Of a stretch of DNA of 64,000 nt, positions 1 through 11,464 are shown piece after piece (position 1 is the first letter of the stretch; every line of letters begins with the position of its first letter). The stretch covers positions 434,001 to 498,000 of the forward strand of contig JANFNE010000033.1 in the NCBI GenBank assembly GCA_024867545.1. The letters are read 5' to 3'. The position numbers and the translations under genes were made by a program. The stretch is from Phytopythium helicoides. Taxonomy: Eukaryota > Oomycota > Peronosporomycetes > Pythiales > Pythiaceae. The notes beneath the pieces were generated by a model. The model had not been told where the DNA came from. It worked only from the letters and a program-made list of their open reading frames with translations, and searched no databases.

Positions 1-3000
1 ATGGACCATCTTGCTGAATCGGTCCACAAACACCAGGATCCCATTCCTGCGGTGCTTGTCTCGTGGAAGTCCGAATATAAAATCCATGCTCATGGACCTC
101 CAACTGTCCTGGGGGACAGGCAATGAACGAAGTGGGGCCTGCGTGGAGCCTGAAGGCTTCACTCGCTGGCAGATCTCACAGGTCTTCACATACTTGCGAA
201 CCCACTTGTACATATGTGGCCAGTAGTAATCTCGGGAAAGACTGAGAAACGTCTTCTCTCGTCCGAGATGGCCACTCGAAGGGCTGTCATGATACTCATA
301 CAAGAGTCGATGACGCACACCTTCATCGTTGGGAACAACAACTCGTTCTGTATCCCCATCTTCAACCGCGTAGTACAACAACCCATTGTGTACTCGAAAG
401 CGGTGAACGCGCGATCTTGTTCGTGCTGGGAGACCTTGCAGTGCCTTGTCAGAGGGATTCTTGAAATACTTGAGCAAGTCCTGACAGGTCTCGTCAGACT
501 TGTATCCCTCGATGATGTCTTCGCGCACTGAAGTCGAAGCTTGAACTGCGATCGCTTGAACATCTTCGCAGAGTCGACACGCTTCGTCCGGATCCTCGTT
601 CTTGGACTTGGGATCATAGTCCGGACGTCTTGACAAGGCGTCGGCTAGGATGTTCATCTTGCCTGGCTTGTAGTGCACAACAAAGTTGTACTCCGCAAAG
701 AAGGAGAGCCACCTAGCCATCCTTTGGGACAAGTGAGGAGTCTTTACCGCTGTTCGCAGCGACGCATGATCTGTGTAGATCGCAAAGCGCTCCTCGCCAA
801 GCAAGTATACGCGGAACTTGACTAAGGCATACTTCATCGCAAGAAGTTCCTTGTCATGAACTGGGTAGTTCCGTTCTGCGGGTCGGAGTTGTCGTGATTG
901 ATACGACACTACTCGCTCTCGGCCCTCATCATCGTGTTGCATCAAAGCGCAACCGATGGCATAGTCGCTTGCATCACAGACGACGTGGAACGGCTTGTCG
1001 TGGTTCGGAAGAGCCAGCACAGGAGCTTCACGAAGACTCCTCTTGACCTCTTCGAACGCCGCTTGGTGATCTTCAGACCACTTCCACTCAACGTCTTTCT
1101 TCAACAGTTGTGTGAGAGGCTGCACTAACGCTGCATAATTGCGCGTGTACTTGTGCAAGTAGTTGGCCAGACCCAACCACTGTCGTAGCTGTTTGACGTT
1201 CTGAGGCACGGGCCAATCATCAATAGCTTTGACCTTCTCCGGATCGACTCGAACACCGTTCTTTCCCACAAAGCAACCGAGAACAGGAATCTCAGGGGCA
1301 AAGAACACGCACTTCTTTAAGTTTGCGTAGAGCTTGTTCTCCCGCATGGCCTGGAATACTTGACGAAGATGATCGAGATGAACATCAACATCAGATCTTC
1401 CGTCCACGGCCTTACTATGAACGAATATATCGTCAAAGTAACTTGGTGCAAATGTTCGCAAAGGGCGAAGAACATTCGTGACCATGCGATTGAAAGTCGC
1501 AGGTGCATTCTTCAGTCCTTGTGGCATCACTAACCATTCCCACAGCATACCACTCGGGGTACTCACTGCGGTTAGTGGGACATCGCTTTCGCGCATTCGA
1601 AGCTGATAGAACCCATCCTTCAGATCGATCGCACTGAAAACGGTGCTGCCAACCATTCCATCAAGGATCATGTCCTTGCGTGGAACCGGAGTCTGAGCGG
1701 GAATGGTTGCGTCGTTCAGCTTGTTGAAAGCATGAACGATGCGCCATCCGCCAGTCGCCTTCTTCACACAGAAAGTGGGGCTGCAGTGCGGGGACTTGCT
1801 TTCTCGCACATGACCAGCCTTTGCGCGTTGTGCAAAGAACTCGTCGATCGCATCGACTTGCTCCTTTGGCAACGGCCACTGTCTAGTGATACAGTACTTC
1901 GTGCCAGGAAGTACATCAATCTCATGACGAATGCCTCTGTCGAACGGCAGTTCGTCCGGCACCTTGTCGGGGAATATGTCCTCAAACTCCCGGACAAGCT
2001 CATACACGGGGTTCTCCTTGAGGGCATCCCATGACTGCTCCTCGAACCTTTCCTTCCGTGTCTTCTCGTGCAACACATCAGCATCCACACTCGATGCTGT
2101 GTTGACGAGGTCTTCGTCGATTGCCTCAACAATCGCGCAAAGCTGCGAAATTTCGCCTTTCGCCAGGCTACGCATAAGCGCCTTCTTGCTCATCACGGGC
2201 AAGGAAACCAAATCTTCGACTGAACTTGGAGGATTTTCAATCTTCACGTGACGGAACACATCGACGTCACCATCTTCACCGTAGACCACGACGTTCGCAT
2301 AACTGCTTGTGATGCCTCTCTGTGGGTCACCACCTTCATCGCCTTGACTCGCATCTTGATCAGGGATGCTTGACGACGGAAAACTCTCTTCGTCGGGTTT
2401 CTTCATATCTTGGGAAGGATCTTCACACTTCACGCCATGACGAGCTTTCTCGTCACCAATGGCAAAGGAGACAGTCTTTTTCTGGCGCCTGACTGCTCCA
2501 CCTCCAGTAGTCGTCTCGGGCTTGTCTTGTGGGATTGAGGGGCCATCGCACTCCTGAGTCCCATTCGACGCATCTTCCACAGACGCATACGCCCAAATCG
2601 CTTCACCTGCTGCAACGCAGCCCAGGTCTTCGTTGACACTCTTGTCGACGGAAATCTTCATCTTCATCCAGTCAATGCGAGGTTGGTAACGCTTCAACCA
2701 TGGCATGCCCAGGATGATGTCAAACTTGTCATCGAGATCGAGGAGAATGAACTCGTCCTCGCCTCGGAAATCTTCAAACTCGATTGCCAAGCGCACGGTT
2801 CGCTTCGGCATCTTCACAGTCGACCCATTGGCCAACCGAACAACCATATCTTTCGTCGCATCGTGAGGAGTCTTGTCCCTCCCGATCACGACTTTCGCTC
2901 GAACAAAATTATTCGACGCACCAGTGTCAACCAAAGCACGTAGAGGCGTTTCAATACCATCTACATGAACTTTGAGCATGATTAGAGCAGTGCTCTGACT

Positions 3001-3138
3001 GACACTTCCATCACTCCTTGTGGAAACTGCACGTGCCTCATGCACATCGGGGCCAGAGTCCTGTGTCTCCACAACATTCACAGTCCTCTTGTCGGGCCCA
3101 GTAGGGAGCCCCGCCCCTACTGGTCGTTCCCGTTTTTT
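1..3138 (-). CDS. pol: G1 pol polyprotein (protease, RT, RNase H, start of integrase), partial
   Basis: Reading frame entered by -1 frameshift from gag and open without a stop from the slippery site to base 1. Seen in order: aspartic protease (LVDTGASNNF around 2900-2940), reverse transcriptase with PQGLKNAPATFNR and the catalytic YFDD at about 1430-1440, an RNase H segment with FHVVCDASDYAIGCAL near 930-1000, and the integrase zinc-binding region ending with CEICQRVKP near 150-180. The window edge cuts it at the start of the integrase core (MDFIFGLP, FVDRFSKMVH). Domain order PR-RT-RH-IN is that of Ty3/gypsy. No stop or frameshift is visible in this part, so the copy may have been coding-competent. 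The chromodomain and 3' LTR cannot be seen. Confidence 0.88.
3098..3138 (-). promoter_or_regulatory. -1 programmed ribosomal frameshift signal, gag to pol (G1)
   Basis: The heptamer A AAA AAC (3132-3138, gag phase) is followed by an 8-nt spacer and a perfect 9-bp stem (CCAGTAGGG / CCCTACTGG, 3098-3123) with an 8-nt GC-rich loop. The gag stop codon lies inside the stem. Pol sits in the -1 frame relative to gag. The same heptamer, spacer length and stem occur in G2 although the surrounding sequence differs. Confidence 0.85.
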
Positions 3139-4160
3139 GACCCTTGGGAACGGTCGAACCGGCGGCCGAAATTTCGGTTGCTGTTCTGGTTCGAACGCGA
3201 TCCTTGTGTCTCTTGCCGATTTGGCAAGGACACCTTGCAGTTTCGAGCGATGTGACCCGGCTTCCCGCAACGGAAACATTTCCCATCGTTGCGAGGGCGC
3301 TTGTTGTCGGTATGTTGGACATACGACAGATCCATCGGCTCTGGTCCATTGTTCGGCGACGGCGTCACGCGGACTTGACGTGGAACTGGTCCACCGAACT
3401 TGGCTTGCTTGATGCTGAATTCTTCTTGCATCGCTCTCTCGATGGCTTGATCCAGCGTCGTTGGGTACTCGCGGAACAGTTGGTTTCGGATCGGTCCATC
3501 GTCCAGACCGGCCATGAATGTGACAACTTGTGTTGCCATATCGATCGGCTGATCCACAATGCACGACACGAGATATCGTGCGCGTTGTGCATACGAGTGG
3601 AGGTCTTGGCGTCCTTGTCGAAGCTTGAGAAACTCGGCACGAGCACGAAACTCGCTCTGCGGAGGCTCGAACGCGCGCTTCAGCTCTTGCTTGAAGTCGT
3701 CGAGGTTGTAGAAGCATGTTGGCTCCGCCAAACGCTTCCCATACGCCCAACTCTTCGCTCGACCCGCAAGGTTGGACATTGCGAACAACACTTGCTGCGT
3801 CGGGTCCCGGAGCTGTCTTGCAGTCACTGCTGCATCCAACTCAACGAACCATCTCGCCAGAGGTTCGTTCTCTCCGCCGCGATACGGGGAGATGTCGAGC
3901 TTCAGAGGCGTTACTCTCATCGTCGAGACAGGAGTTGCGGGCTGTCGACGAGAGTCCATGACCTCATGGTGCATGAAGCTCACTGCCGCGCTTCGCTGCT
4001 CATCCGGAGAGGCTGATCTCAACAGTGTGATCACAGCTGCCTCACCGATGACTGCGCTCATCCGCTCGAGGGCTGCCCACTCATGACCGGACAAATGAGG
4101 AAACTGCTCATTCGTCAGCGTCACTTGGTCTTCGTGCAGCACACTCGTCGGAGTCTCCAT
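3117..4160 (-). CDS. gag: G1 Gag capsid/nucleocapsid protein, 347 aa
   Basis: Structural protein that would form the virus-like particle and package element RNA. The ATG at 4160 is the first in frame; upstream codons in the frame are open but lack ATG. The central part carries a retrotransposon Gag pattern (ARWFVELD, SWAYGKRL, FEPPQSEFRARAEFLKLRQG) and the C-terminus a CCHC zinc knuckle CFRCGKPGHIARNC at about residues 295-308, followed by an Asn/Arg/Gln-rich tail. G2 Gag has nearly the same length (346 aa) and the same motif order. It ends in the overlap with pol at the frameshift stem-loop. Identification as Gag is firm; activity is unknown. Confidence 0.9.
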   Translation of the reverse strand: METPTSVLHEDQVTLTNEQFPHLSGHEWAALERMSAVIGEAAVITLLRSASPDEQRSAAVSFMHHEVMDSRRQPATPVSTMRVTPLKLDISPYRGGENEPLARWFVELDAAVTARQLRDPTQQVLFAMSNLAGRAKSWAYGKRLAEPTCFYNLDDFKQELKRAFEPPQSEFRARAEFLKLRQGRQDLHSYAQRARYLVSCIVDQPIDMATQVVTFMAGLDDGPIRNQLFREYPTTLDQAIERAMQEEFSIKQAKFGGPVPRQVRVTPSPNNGPEPMDLSYVQHTDNKRPRNDGKCFRCGKPGHIARNCKVSLPNRQETQGSRSNQNSNRNFGRRFDRSQGSKNGNDQ

Positions 4161-4310
4161 CCCTTCTGCTGTCTGCGCAATAGACAGGGAGAGTCTTGAA
4201 AGGAAGTGCACAAAGGGCGAAAGCCTCTTTGTCAATCCTCTTCTAGAGCAGGGTTCACGAAGTGCTCAGCGCAACTTCGGCAATCCCTTCTAGGAAGGTC
4301 GCAGGAAGGA

Positions 4311-4328
4311 CCTCTCGAAGTGCTACCA
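4311..4328 (-). other. G1 primer binding site
   Basis: Two bases inside the 5' LTR the minus strand reads TGGTAGCACTTCGAGAGG, which would pair with a tRNA 3' end finishing in ...GTGCTACCA. G2 has the same first 11 bases at the same place. An acceptor stem beginning GGTAGC would suit a tRNA-Leu-like primer, but that is a guess. Confidence 0.65.
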
Positions 4329-4330
4329 GG

Positions 4331-4922
4331 TGTAATGGGGCGCTGTCCACGACAGTCCCCAAAACACGGCACACACGCTTGCGCTTGAGGAAGACTTGGC
4401 CTCTCCCGACTTGGAGGGAGGAGGAAGGAGACTTGAGGTAAAGGCGGCAAATTTGCAACTGAATTGAAAAGCTTATGGTTCCTGAATCCTACGAGCATAA
4501 AACCACTAGGGTCCTATGGGGTTAAATGCAATCAACCTACAAATGCAATATAAAACCTTGGGTTGAATCAGGTTGAACTTGAAGCTTGGACCAGGAGAAT
4601 GTTCTCCAACTTGAACTTGAACTTGAGCTTCGGGTTCTTCAACAAAGAACCTCTCTCCCGCCACGTGGCACGTTGTGATTGGTTGAAACCACTAACATGT
4701 ACCCACAATGACACGTCGGCTTCGTCACTAGATAGAAATCCAGCAGGAACCATCTTCATGCACAGAGACACGTGTGCAGAGAGCACTCGAGAATGCTTCG
4801 AGAACATTCCGTGCGGTCGCAATCATTGATTGCTCCCGTGAGTGTGTCTCACACCAGTCTGCTGCCACAGACACCAATCTGTGACCAGATTGTGTCATGT
4901 AATGGACATGGGGCCCATTACA
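4331..4922 (-). repeat. G1 5' long terminal repeat, 592 bp
   Basis: Bounded by TGTAATGGG and CCCATTACA, with the primer binding site immediately inside. The second LTR lies outside the window, so the boundaries rest on the terminal inverted ends, the adjacent primer site, and G3 pol coding sequence resuming at 4923. Confidence 0.85.
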
Positions 4923-6701
4923 GAAGCCCGTGAAGACTTGATGGTGCTGAACCGCCTCGATGAAATCATCATGCCCAAAAGTCGGAGTCATACCCCGAGG
5001 GTCGACGCCGTCGTAACGCGTGCTCGAGCTAGACAAAGGCGCACGGACATCGTGCTGGACGAAGATCTTGTCCAGAGGATCCGAATAGAGAGGATTGTGC
5101 GCGCACAGAACGAAGAGGTGTGGATCGACAACCTCAAAAAGTTTCTGCGAGGTGATCTGGGGGCGATGGCACAAGCGGATGTGAAGACCTGCGCAAGTAT
5201 CGCTAGTCAATTCGAGGTCGACGAGAGCGGGTTACTCTTCTACATCGTACCGACAGATGCTGCGGGCGAGGACCGAGACTCTGTCGCACGCTTAGTGTTG
5301 CCGGAAACACTACACGACGACGTCCTCCACCACTACCACGCGAGCCTCGAAGGAGATCATCAGGGGATTGGCCGAACATACCAGAGGGTGCGGCGTCACT
5401 TCTACTGGAGAGGCCTATACCGCAGCGTGCAACGTTACGTGGGCGAGTGCGTCGACTGTGAGACTGGCAAAGGCCGACCAACCATCCGAGGAGAGTCGCC
5501 AGGGAACATCGAGGCCACTTACCCTTTTCAGGTCGTCGCGATGGACCACATCCCGTCGCTACCCAAGTCGTTCAAAGGCAACACTGAACTCTTGTTGTGG
5601 GTCGACCTCTTCTCCGGATTTGTAATCGCAAAGGCCAGTGCATCACGCACGGCGCAGACGATTGCCGAGTCATACGAAGAGTGTGTCTTTCGTCGGTTTG
5701 GGGCCAGTGAGGCGATCCGACACGACCGAGAACCTGGGTTCATGTCCGACTTTTTCAGAGCTTTCAACAAAATCGTCGGGCAGAGGCAACGAGCCACGTT
5801 AGCATATCGACCGCAAGCAAATGGAACGGCCGAACGCATGGTGCAGACACTCACCCGAGCAATCAAGATGTACGTCAGCGATGAAGCTCAGCGCGACTGG
5901 GATGAGTATGCCGAACGGCTGACGTTCGCGATTAACACCGCGCACGACCGCGTGAGGCAAGAGACTCCGTTCTATCTGGTTCACGGCTGGGACCCTCGCT
6001 CAACTTTGGAAGCATCGCTGCCTATTGGAAGCACAAGACGTCAGGACCGAGACGCAAGGCGATGGCGCTTCCATATGCAGCAACACTACCAGCGAGCGAG
6101 AGCACACGTTAATGACTTGCTTGTCGAGGCACGAGGAAGCCGAGCTGAGAGACAGAACGAATCAGTCAGACCACATCACATCGAACAAGGCTCACGTGTT
6201 TGGCTGTACCTCGATCGCGTCCGAGAGGGCTACGCAAAGAAGTTGGCACACCTCTGGCACGGCCCGTTCCGGGTGGCTGACAAGGTGTCAGAATTTGCAG
6301 TCCGTCTGGAAGTGGCCGGTAGCGATTACAGGGTGTTCCCGATTGTGCATGTCTCCAAGCTGAAGCTAGTGCGGCAATATCCGGAGCGACCAACAACAGC
6401 GCTTACTGTCGACGAAGACAGCCGACTTGACTTCGACGTGGAACTCTTGCCTGGAGATAGTTGGACACAAACGTTGGAAGACGACGAGTACGAGGTTGAG
6501 AGGATATCTGACGTACGTACGGGGCGTCGCACTCGATACGGGCGCGTCTACCGTGAGTTCTTGGTGCACTGGAAGGGGTATGACGAACCCACATGGGAGG
6601 ATGAGGCCGATCTCAACTGTGGAGCCCTCCTCCACGAATTTCTGCGAGACAGAGCTCGACGCGGGCGGTTCGGGGTCATGCAGTCGCTTGACGCCGAATA
6701 G
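4923..6701 (+). CDS. pol: G3 gypsy pol, 3' part: integrase and chromodomain
   Basis: C-terminal fragment of a Ty3/gypsy polyprotein, separated from its 5' part by the G1 insertion at 4922. From the junction: end of RNase H/linker; integrase H2C2 zinc-binding region (HYHASLEGDHQG ... CVDCETGKG, about 5330-5475); core with first Asp in VVAMDHIP (near 5540), second in RHDREPGFMSD (near 5720) and Glu in NGTAERMVQT (near 5830); then an SH3-like C-terminal region (HGPFRVADKV) and a chromodomain (YEVERISDV ... FLVHWKGYDEPTWEDE, about 6485-6605). The stop is at 6699-6701. The frame is open leftward into the G1 LTR, but that part is not G3. The sequence is only distantly like G1/G2 integrase, so it is a separate gypsy lineage. 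The first half lies beyond the left edge. Confidence 0.9.
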   Translation, partial: EAREDLMVLNRLDEIIMPKSRSHTPRVDAVVTRARARQRRTDIVLDEDLVQRIRIERIVRAQNEEVWIDNLKKFLRGDLGAMAQADVKTCASIASQFEVDESGLLFYIVPTDAAGEDRDSVARLVLPETLHDDVLHHYHASLEGDHQGIGRTYQRVRRHFYWRGLYRSVQRYVGECVDCETGKGRPTIRGESPGNIEATYPFQVVAMDHIPSLPKSFKGNTELLLWVDLFSGFVIAKASASRTAQTIAESYEECVFRRFGASEAIRHDREPGFMSDFFRAFNKIVGQRQRATLAYRPQANGTAERMVQTLTRAIKMYVSDEAQRDWDEYAERLTFAINTAHDRVRQETPFYLVHGWDPRSTLEASLPIGSTRRQDRDARRWRFHMQQHYQRARAHVNDLLVEARGSRAERQNESVRPHHIEQGSRVWLYLDRVREGYAKKLAHLWHGPFRVADKVSEFAVRLEVAGSDYRVFPIVHVSKLKLVRQYPERPTTALTVDEDSRLDFDVELLPGDSWTQTLEDDEYEVERISDVRTGRRTRYGRVYREFLVHWKGYDEPTWEDEADLNCGALLHEFLRDRARRGRFGVMQSLDAE

Positions 6702-7784
6702 CATCCAAAATATCGCAGGTGGGCTGGCCACTCTGCGTGAATGGGCGAAGCGTCAATGGGGTGGCCACGGATCGAGGAAGGAAGGGAGGGGAAAGGAGAT
6801 ACGTACCGAAGAAGTTCACTCAAGCGAGCGCAGTTGTCCAAACGGCAGCTGCTTGCCAGATGTATGTCTCGAATAGGCACAACGGTCGATGGCGGTGAAG
6901 TTCAAGCCCGACGACCGACTTCCGATGAGGACGCCCCGCTGTCACCGATCAACCGTAGACGTGTGAAACATTCAGCGAACAGTCGATGGTCGCCAAATGG
7001 TGACGACTACCGACGATCGACGATGGTCGGGAGCCGATGGATGCCGACAACGATGGCCAGAAATCGACCGACGACGGCCGAGGTTCGATAGCTGACAGTC
7101 GACGACTGACTATGGCCAATGATCAAAAGCTGACAGTCGACAACGACGATGATGTTCCGTGACCATTGGCCGAGGACCAAAGATCGGTGGTTGGCCAGTC
7201 TCGACCGTACTTGATGATGGACGGCCGATGAGCCCCGACAACGAGCGATGACCAGTGAAAAGTAACGGCGACGGTCGTCTTGAACGTCGGCTGAGGCGAA
7301 GGCTGACGGTTGTAAACCAGCGATATTAACGCCGACGACCAGTGGACGACTTTCACGGATAGCAGATGCCTATGGCAGTCGATGATCAGTGGTACCGACG
7401 GCCAACCACTAGCAACTCCAGCCAGCAAACCATTCAACACCGACAGTCGTTTGAGTGTCGACCAAGATGTGTGCCGATCGTCGATGGCAGTCGAAAGAGA
7501 CTAGATTGCTAATTGTCAGCCGACAGTCGATGCCGGCGACAATTACGACCAACACTGACGAAAGTCGGCAGGCGACGGCCGACCTTCGATGCTCGGTAGT
7601 AGCCGCGGTCGACAACCGGAGTCAAGAAGCAAGAGATAAACAAGCTGACGGGCGAAAGTCACGTGGTGGAAGTCGAAAGATGAAGTCGATTGAACTCAGG
7701 CGCGGAAAAAAGGGGAAACTACCGTCGATGAGAAGAATGCCGTTGAAGCGCAATTTCGGCTACAGGAGATCGCGCGCCAGCTGC
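6702..7784. repeat. Non-coding interval with degenerate GTCGA/CGACGATGG short repeats
   Basis: A purine-rich run at about 6773-6800 may be a polypurine tract of G3, but no clear LTR start follows it. From about 6870 to 7690 the sequence is built of irregular copies of short words (GACAGTCGA, CGACGATGG, GGCCGACAG) without a constant period. No convincing gene is visible. Confidence 0.5.
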
Positions 7785-10648
7785 TCACGAGTCGGCGACC
7801 GTGGCCACAGAGACGAAGAACTTGCGTGAAAGGCGCTGGATACGGAGTGCAGGATGGTCGCGAGGCGAGTTCACGAACTGGAGGCGCCATGGTTCTTCGC
7901 TGTCGAGAGTCACCAACGCCTCGGATAATGACTTTGGGGCGATAGGCTGACCCAGGCCAGGGTACCAGTGTCGCTCCTGACGACGCGACGGCAGGCGAAG
8001 GAAGAAGGGGTCTAGTAGCACGTCAAGGTCGCAGACACCACGACGGATGAGGAGCAGGAGTTTGGCCATCACCTTGGAGACTTGGGCGCCAGCACGAGAG
8101 CGATGAGCGTGACGCTTGCGCTTGTAAACCTCGTATGCTTCCCACTGCTCTTTATCCACCGGCTTGGGTAGTACATGTGTGGCTTCCCAGAACGCAATCG
8201 CGTGGCTCTCGACCGCCGCCTTGTAAGCTGCCACGATAGGTGCAAACGAAATGTCTTCAGGGTCGAAAGTCACTGGCGAGGGGCGCTCTCGTAACACTTC
8301 CCATGGCTTGGAAGCATAGAGAGTTGTGATCTCAGCTTCGGTGATCAGTGCGGGGTGGTACGCCGACAACGGAGCCGCCTTGGTCGACTGCGGGAATAGC
8401 CAGTCGTCTGGAAGGAGGTGAGCGTCGACCAAGTGGTGGACTGTCAACTCCCCAGCCGTCAGCCCACTAACCTCGGCGGCCACCCAAGGCCGCACGTCGG
8501 ACGCAACAAACTCTTGAGGCGCCAGAAAACCAGGGATACACGGCCTAAATGTTGGTGTAGTTTGGTCAGACGCGTCGTCGCCCGTTGAGGTGTTGGGAAG
8601 GTCACCATCGACTGCCCTGCCACCTGTCATCTCGCCGTCGTCGTCGGACGAGAAGCCACTGTCCTCGCTGCCGAACAACTCGTCATTCCGAGCGACTCGC
8701 AGCGTCGAAGACGAACCTATCACGGATGACTCGCTGGTACCAACGGAAGAGGTGCGCCGTGCAGCACTGCGGGACTTGGCCAGCACCGCCTTGACGATCT
8801 CGTCGTCGCTGCTGATGTCCACTCCCTCGTCGTCAGATGCCTCAACGCGCCGACTTGCCGCCTTCATGCGGGAAGAGCGATTGCCAGAAGACTGCACAGA
8901 ATGCGTCTGTGGGTTGCCCACACCTTCGGTCAGCTCCACCACGTCCACCGTGTCTATCCAATGGCCAACACAGACGGGTTAACAACGGGCTGTATTGAGA
9001 GCATTAAGAACGGCGGCGAGACGCACCTGCACCGGTAGATGAGTCGGAAGCTGGCGGAGAAATGGTAAGGTCGACGTCGACCCCGTCGCCCGATGTGGCA
9101 GCACGACCAGCCGCTCGGTCAACAGTCCGCGCCGACTTCTTGTGCGGCGGGGAGGATTCCGAAGTGCCGCTGGATCGCCGACGCTTCGGTCTGTCGGGAG
9201 CCGTGCCCACCTTCTTCTTCTTTGAGCTAGCACCCACACGACCAGTCGCCGGAGGAGGCGAAACCGCTGATGAAGCCGCTGGAATGGATGAGACCGAAGG
9301 AGGAGTGCCACTTAGAGGTGAGTTCTCGGAGGCGGCCGTTGAAGGTAACGGCGGAGCGCCTCCAGAGTCAGTGGGAGCTTGGGGGGATGGAGCACCTGCG
9401 GGCTGGGAGAGAGATACCGAAGCCAGCAGCGGAGTGCTGGCCCAGTCCATCACTCGCGCGATCGACCGAAATCGATCCGCGAGAGCATCACGCTCACTTT
9501 CGACTGTGCGGAGGCGCTCGGTAACAGTGGCCGCTTCCGCCAATGCCTTCTCTCGGGCCGCTGCCGCAGCTAGCTGTGCAGCCTCCGCGGCTGCCCGCGC
9601 ACGCTGCAGCCCGTCACGCTCGCGCGCCAAGCCGCGCACTTCTCCTTCCAGGCGTGTCACGTCGGTCTGACAGTCTGCGAGAAGGAGTCCTACCACACAG
9701 CAAGGTGTTAGACACCGTGGAGCAAAGGACAAAGAGTCACAAGCACGTACGGAGCTCTTTCAGTTCGCTTGCAGCAGCGGTTGCCGCCTTCTCGCTGGCC
9801 TCTTGCGATGTCACTGCCGCTTGTAGCTCACCGCGGATGTGGTCGAGCTCCGCCTCGATCGAGTTCTTACGGCCTGCGACGTCCTCCAGCAATCGCTCGA
9901 GCTCGTGCTTCTCGTAGCTCGAAGCTACACGGTCGCGGGAACGCGCCTCCAAGGCGTCTGACAGCTGACGTTTTGCGCGAGCGAGCTCTTGGCGGAGCCG
10001 ATCTACTTCGTCGACGGCACGCGCACGCTCCGCCTCAGCTGCTTGACGCCGGTCGGCTGCAGCTTGTGCGGCTCGTAGCGCCCGATCACGCGATGCCGCA
10101 GCTTCACGAGCAGTATTAGAGGGTGTCACCGAAGCTCCTGTGGTTAGAGGCGATAGTCTCGGTGACGTAGAAGCTGAAGCAAACGCACTCGCTTCATCAG
10201 TTGACTCAACAGATGCACTTGGAATGACGCTGGCACCGCTGTGAGCTGCCGTCGAGAGGTTGAGCACCTCGGCGTGCAGATCCGAGACATGGCGGCGCAG
10301 GCCGAGATACGATTCAGCCAGCGCAGTGCGCTGGCGGCCGAGCTCGGAAGCCACGTCGCTCAGCGTAGACACAGCTTGAATCACGCCGAGCACCGAGCGG
10401 AAGGAGGTTTGTGCGGAAAGCAGTGCAGCAGGGTTCGGAGATGATGCCAGGGCAACCGCTCGAAGGTCTTCACACGCGTCACACGCCCTGAGGGCGACCG
10501 GCGTCGGCGGTAGAACGGGTGGCCGAGCCGCAGTCAACGCAGGCGCTACGGCTGGCACGGTAGATGATCCTTCTGGCTCCGTCGCAGCAGGAGCGCCGCC
10601 ACTGGATGCATCAACCGCTGAGCCATCGGCGGGGTCGACTGTTGTCAT
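7785..10648 (-). CDS. Three-exon gene for a 909-aa coiled-coil protein, antisense to and downstream of G3 pol
   Basis: Product not recognised. Exons on the minus strand are 10648-9751, 9689-9027 and 8953-7785. Both introns (61 and 73 nt) are GT-AG (donors GTACGT and GTGCGT, acceptors GGTAG and GATAG), and removing them keeps one frame of 2730 nt. The N-terminus is Ala/Pro/Ser-rich with a CDACEDLRA segment. A long coiled coil spans about residues 190-390 and runs across the first exon junction. Then comes a low-complexity Ser/Pro region with basic clusters that look like nuclear localisation signals (SSKKKKVG, RPKRRRSSG), an acidic stretch, and a more globular C-terminus with Trp-rich segments (VRPWVAAEVSG, LLPDDWLFP). 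It may be a passenger of G3 or a host gene between insertions. The coiled coil and basic tracts suggest a nuclear or nucleic-acid-binding role; that is inference only. Confidence 0.72.
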
Positions 10649-10856
10649 CTTGTGCGCGCGCTGGAGAAGTCCAAGAATGAGTATACTCTCACCCCAGCAC
10701 GGCTGTACCACACTGGGGCGACAGGGGGGCGGCTGTGGTGAAGTGGACCAGGAATTACTGAGGCTCGCAACGTCAGTGTCGATTATCAACTGAGTGGTGG
10801 CGGATATCAAAATTGTGATGTCCGATACCAAATATGGGGTGGTGTATACCAATACC

Positions 10857-11180
10857 GACCGTCAACACTCAGTGACCGTCGACACTCAGTGACCGTCGAC
10901 GCTCAGTGACCGTCGACGCTCAGTGCTCATCGACAATCAGTCCATCAACACTCAGTGACCGCCGACACTTAGCGACCGTCAACACTCAGTGACCGTCGAC
11001 GCTCAGTGCCCATCGATAAGTGCCCATCGACATTCAGTGACCGTCGACACCCAGTGCTCATCGACAATCAGTCCATCGACACTCGGTGATCGTCGACACT
11101 CAGCGACCGTCGACTCAGCGACCGTCGACGCGCGGCTACCATCGATGTCCGATAACAGTCGACAATCAACGACCATCGGC
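10857..11180. repeat. 17-bp minisatellite
   Basis: Tandem copies of CAGTGACCGTCGACACT with point variants (GCT, AAT ends; some CATCGA for CGTCGA) and a few short units. It lies just upstream of the 909-aa minus-strand gene. Confidence 0.85.
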
Positions 11181-11464
11181 ATCAAGCAGCCGTCGGTCCA
11201 GCGGTCCCGCGGAGGCAAGAGAGCCAACGACAAGGATGGGCATGAAGGGAATTCACAAGCGGTAGGACATCAAGGTTAGCGCAAGATGAGTGGCTAGGAT
11301 CAGTCTCGAATTTACTTCGGAGGGCGCAAGTCCTCACCTCTCTTTGGTTCTCCGTTTCGATTCTCATTCAAGTCTAACACTCAAGGGGAGTGGAAAGGTG
11401 ATACAAAAGGTTTTGGTCTGCTATTTGGCGCGTGCGGGAGAGCACCCCGCCACATACTACACAC

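Larger units (their letters stand above)
1..4922 (-). mobile_element. Ty3/gypsy retrotransposon G1, 5' part, runs off the left edge
   Basis: The order on the minus strand is 5' LTR (4331-4922), primer binding site, gag, frameshift signal and pol. Pol is still open at base 1, so the 3' half lies outside the window. The LTR ends form an inverted pair (TGTAATGGG / CCCATTACA). The element interrupts the pol gene of another gypsy element (G3), which resumes at 4923. The 5-bp duplication expected there is GAAGC, but its partner is outside the window. G1 and G2 (12361-30104) share the same gag-pol layout and are clearly related but diverged. Confidence 0.9.

Noticed and set aside
1..3117. G1 pol as a broken pseudogene
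   Set aside because: The pol frame is open from the frameshift site to base 1; it only lacks a stop because the window ends.
4842..4922. N-terminal extension of G3 pol
   Set aside because: That part of the open frame lies in the G1 LTR; G3 coding sequence starts at 4923.
9004..9732. Independent 242-codon gene
   Set aside because: Its central part is exon 2 of the three-exon gene; the ends of the frame are intron sequence.
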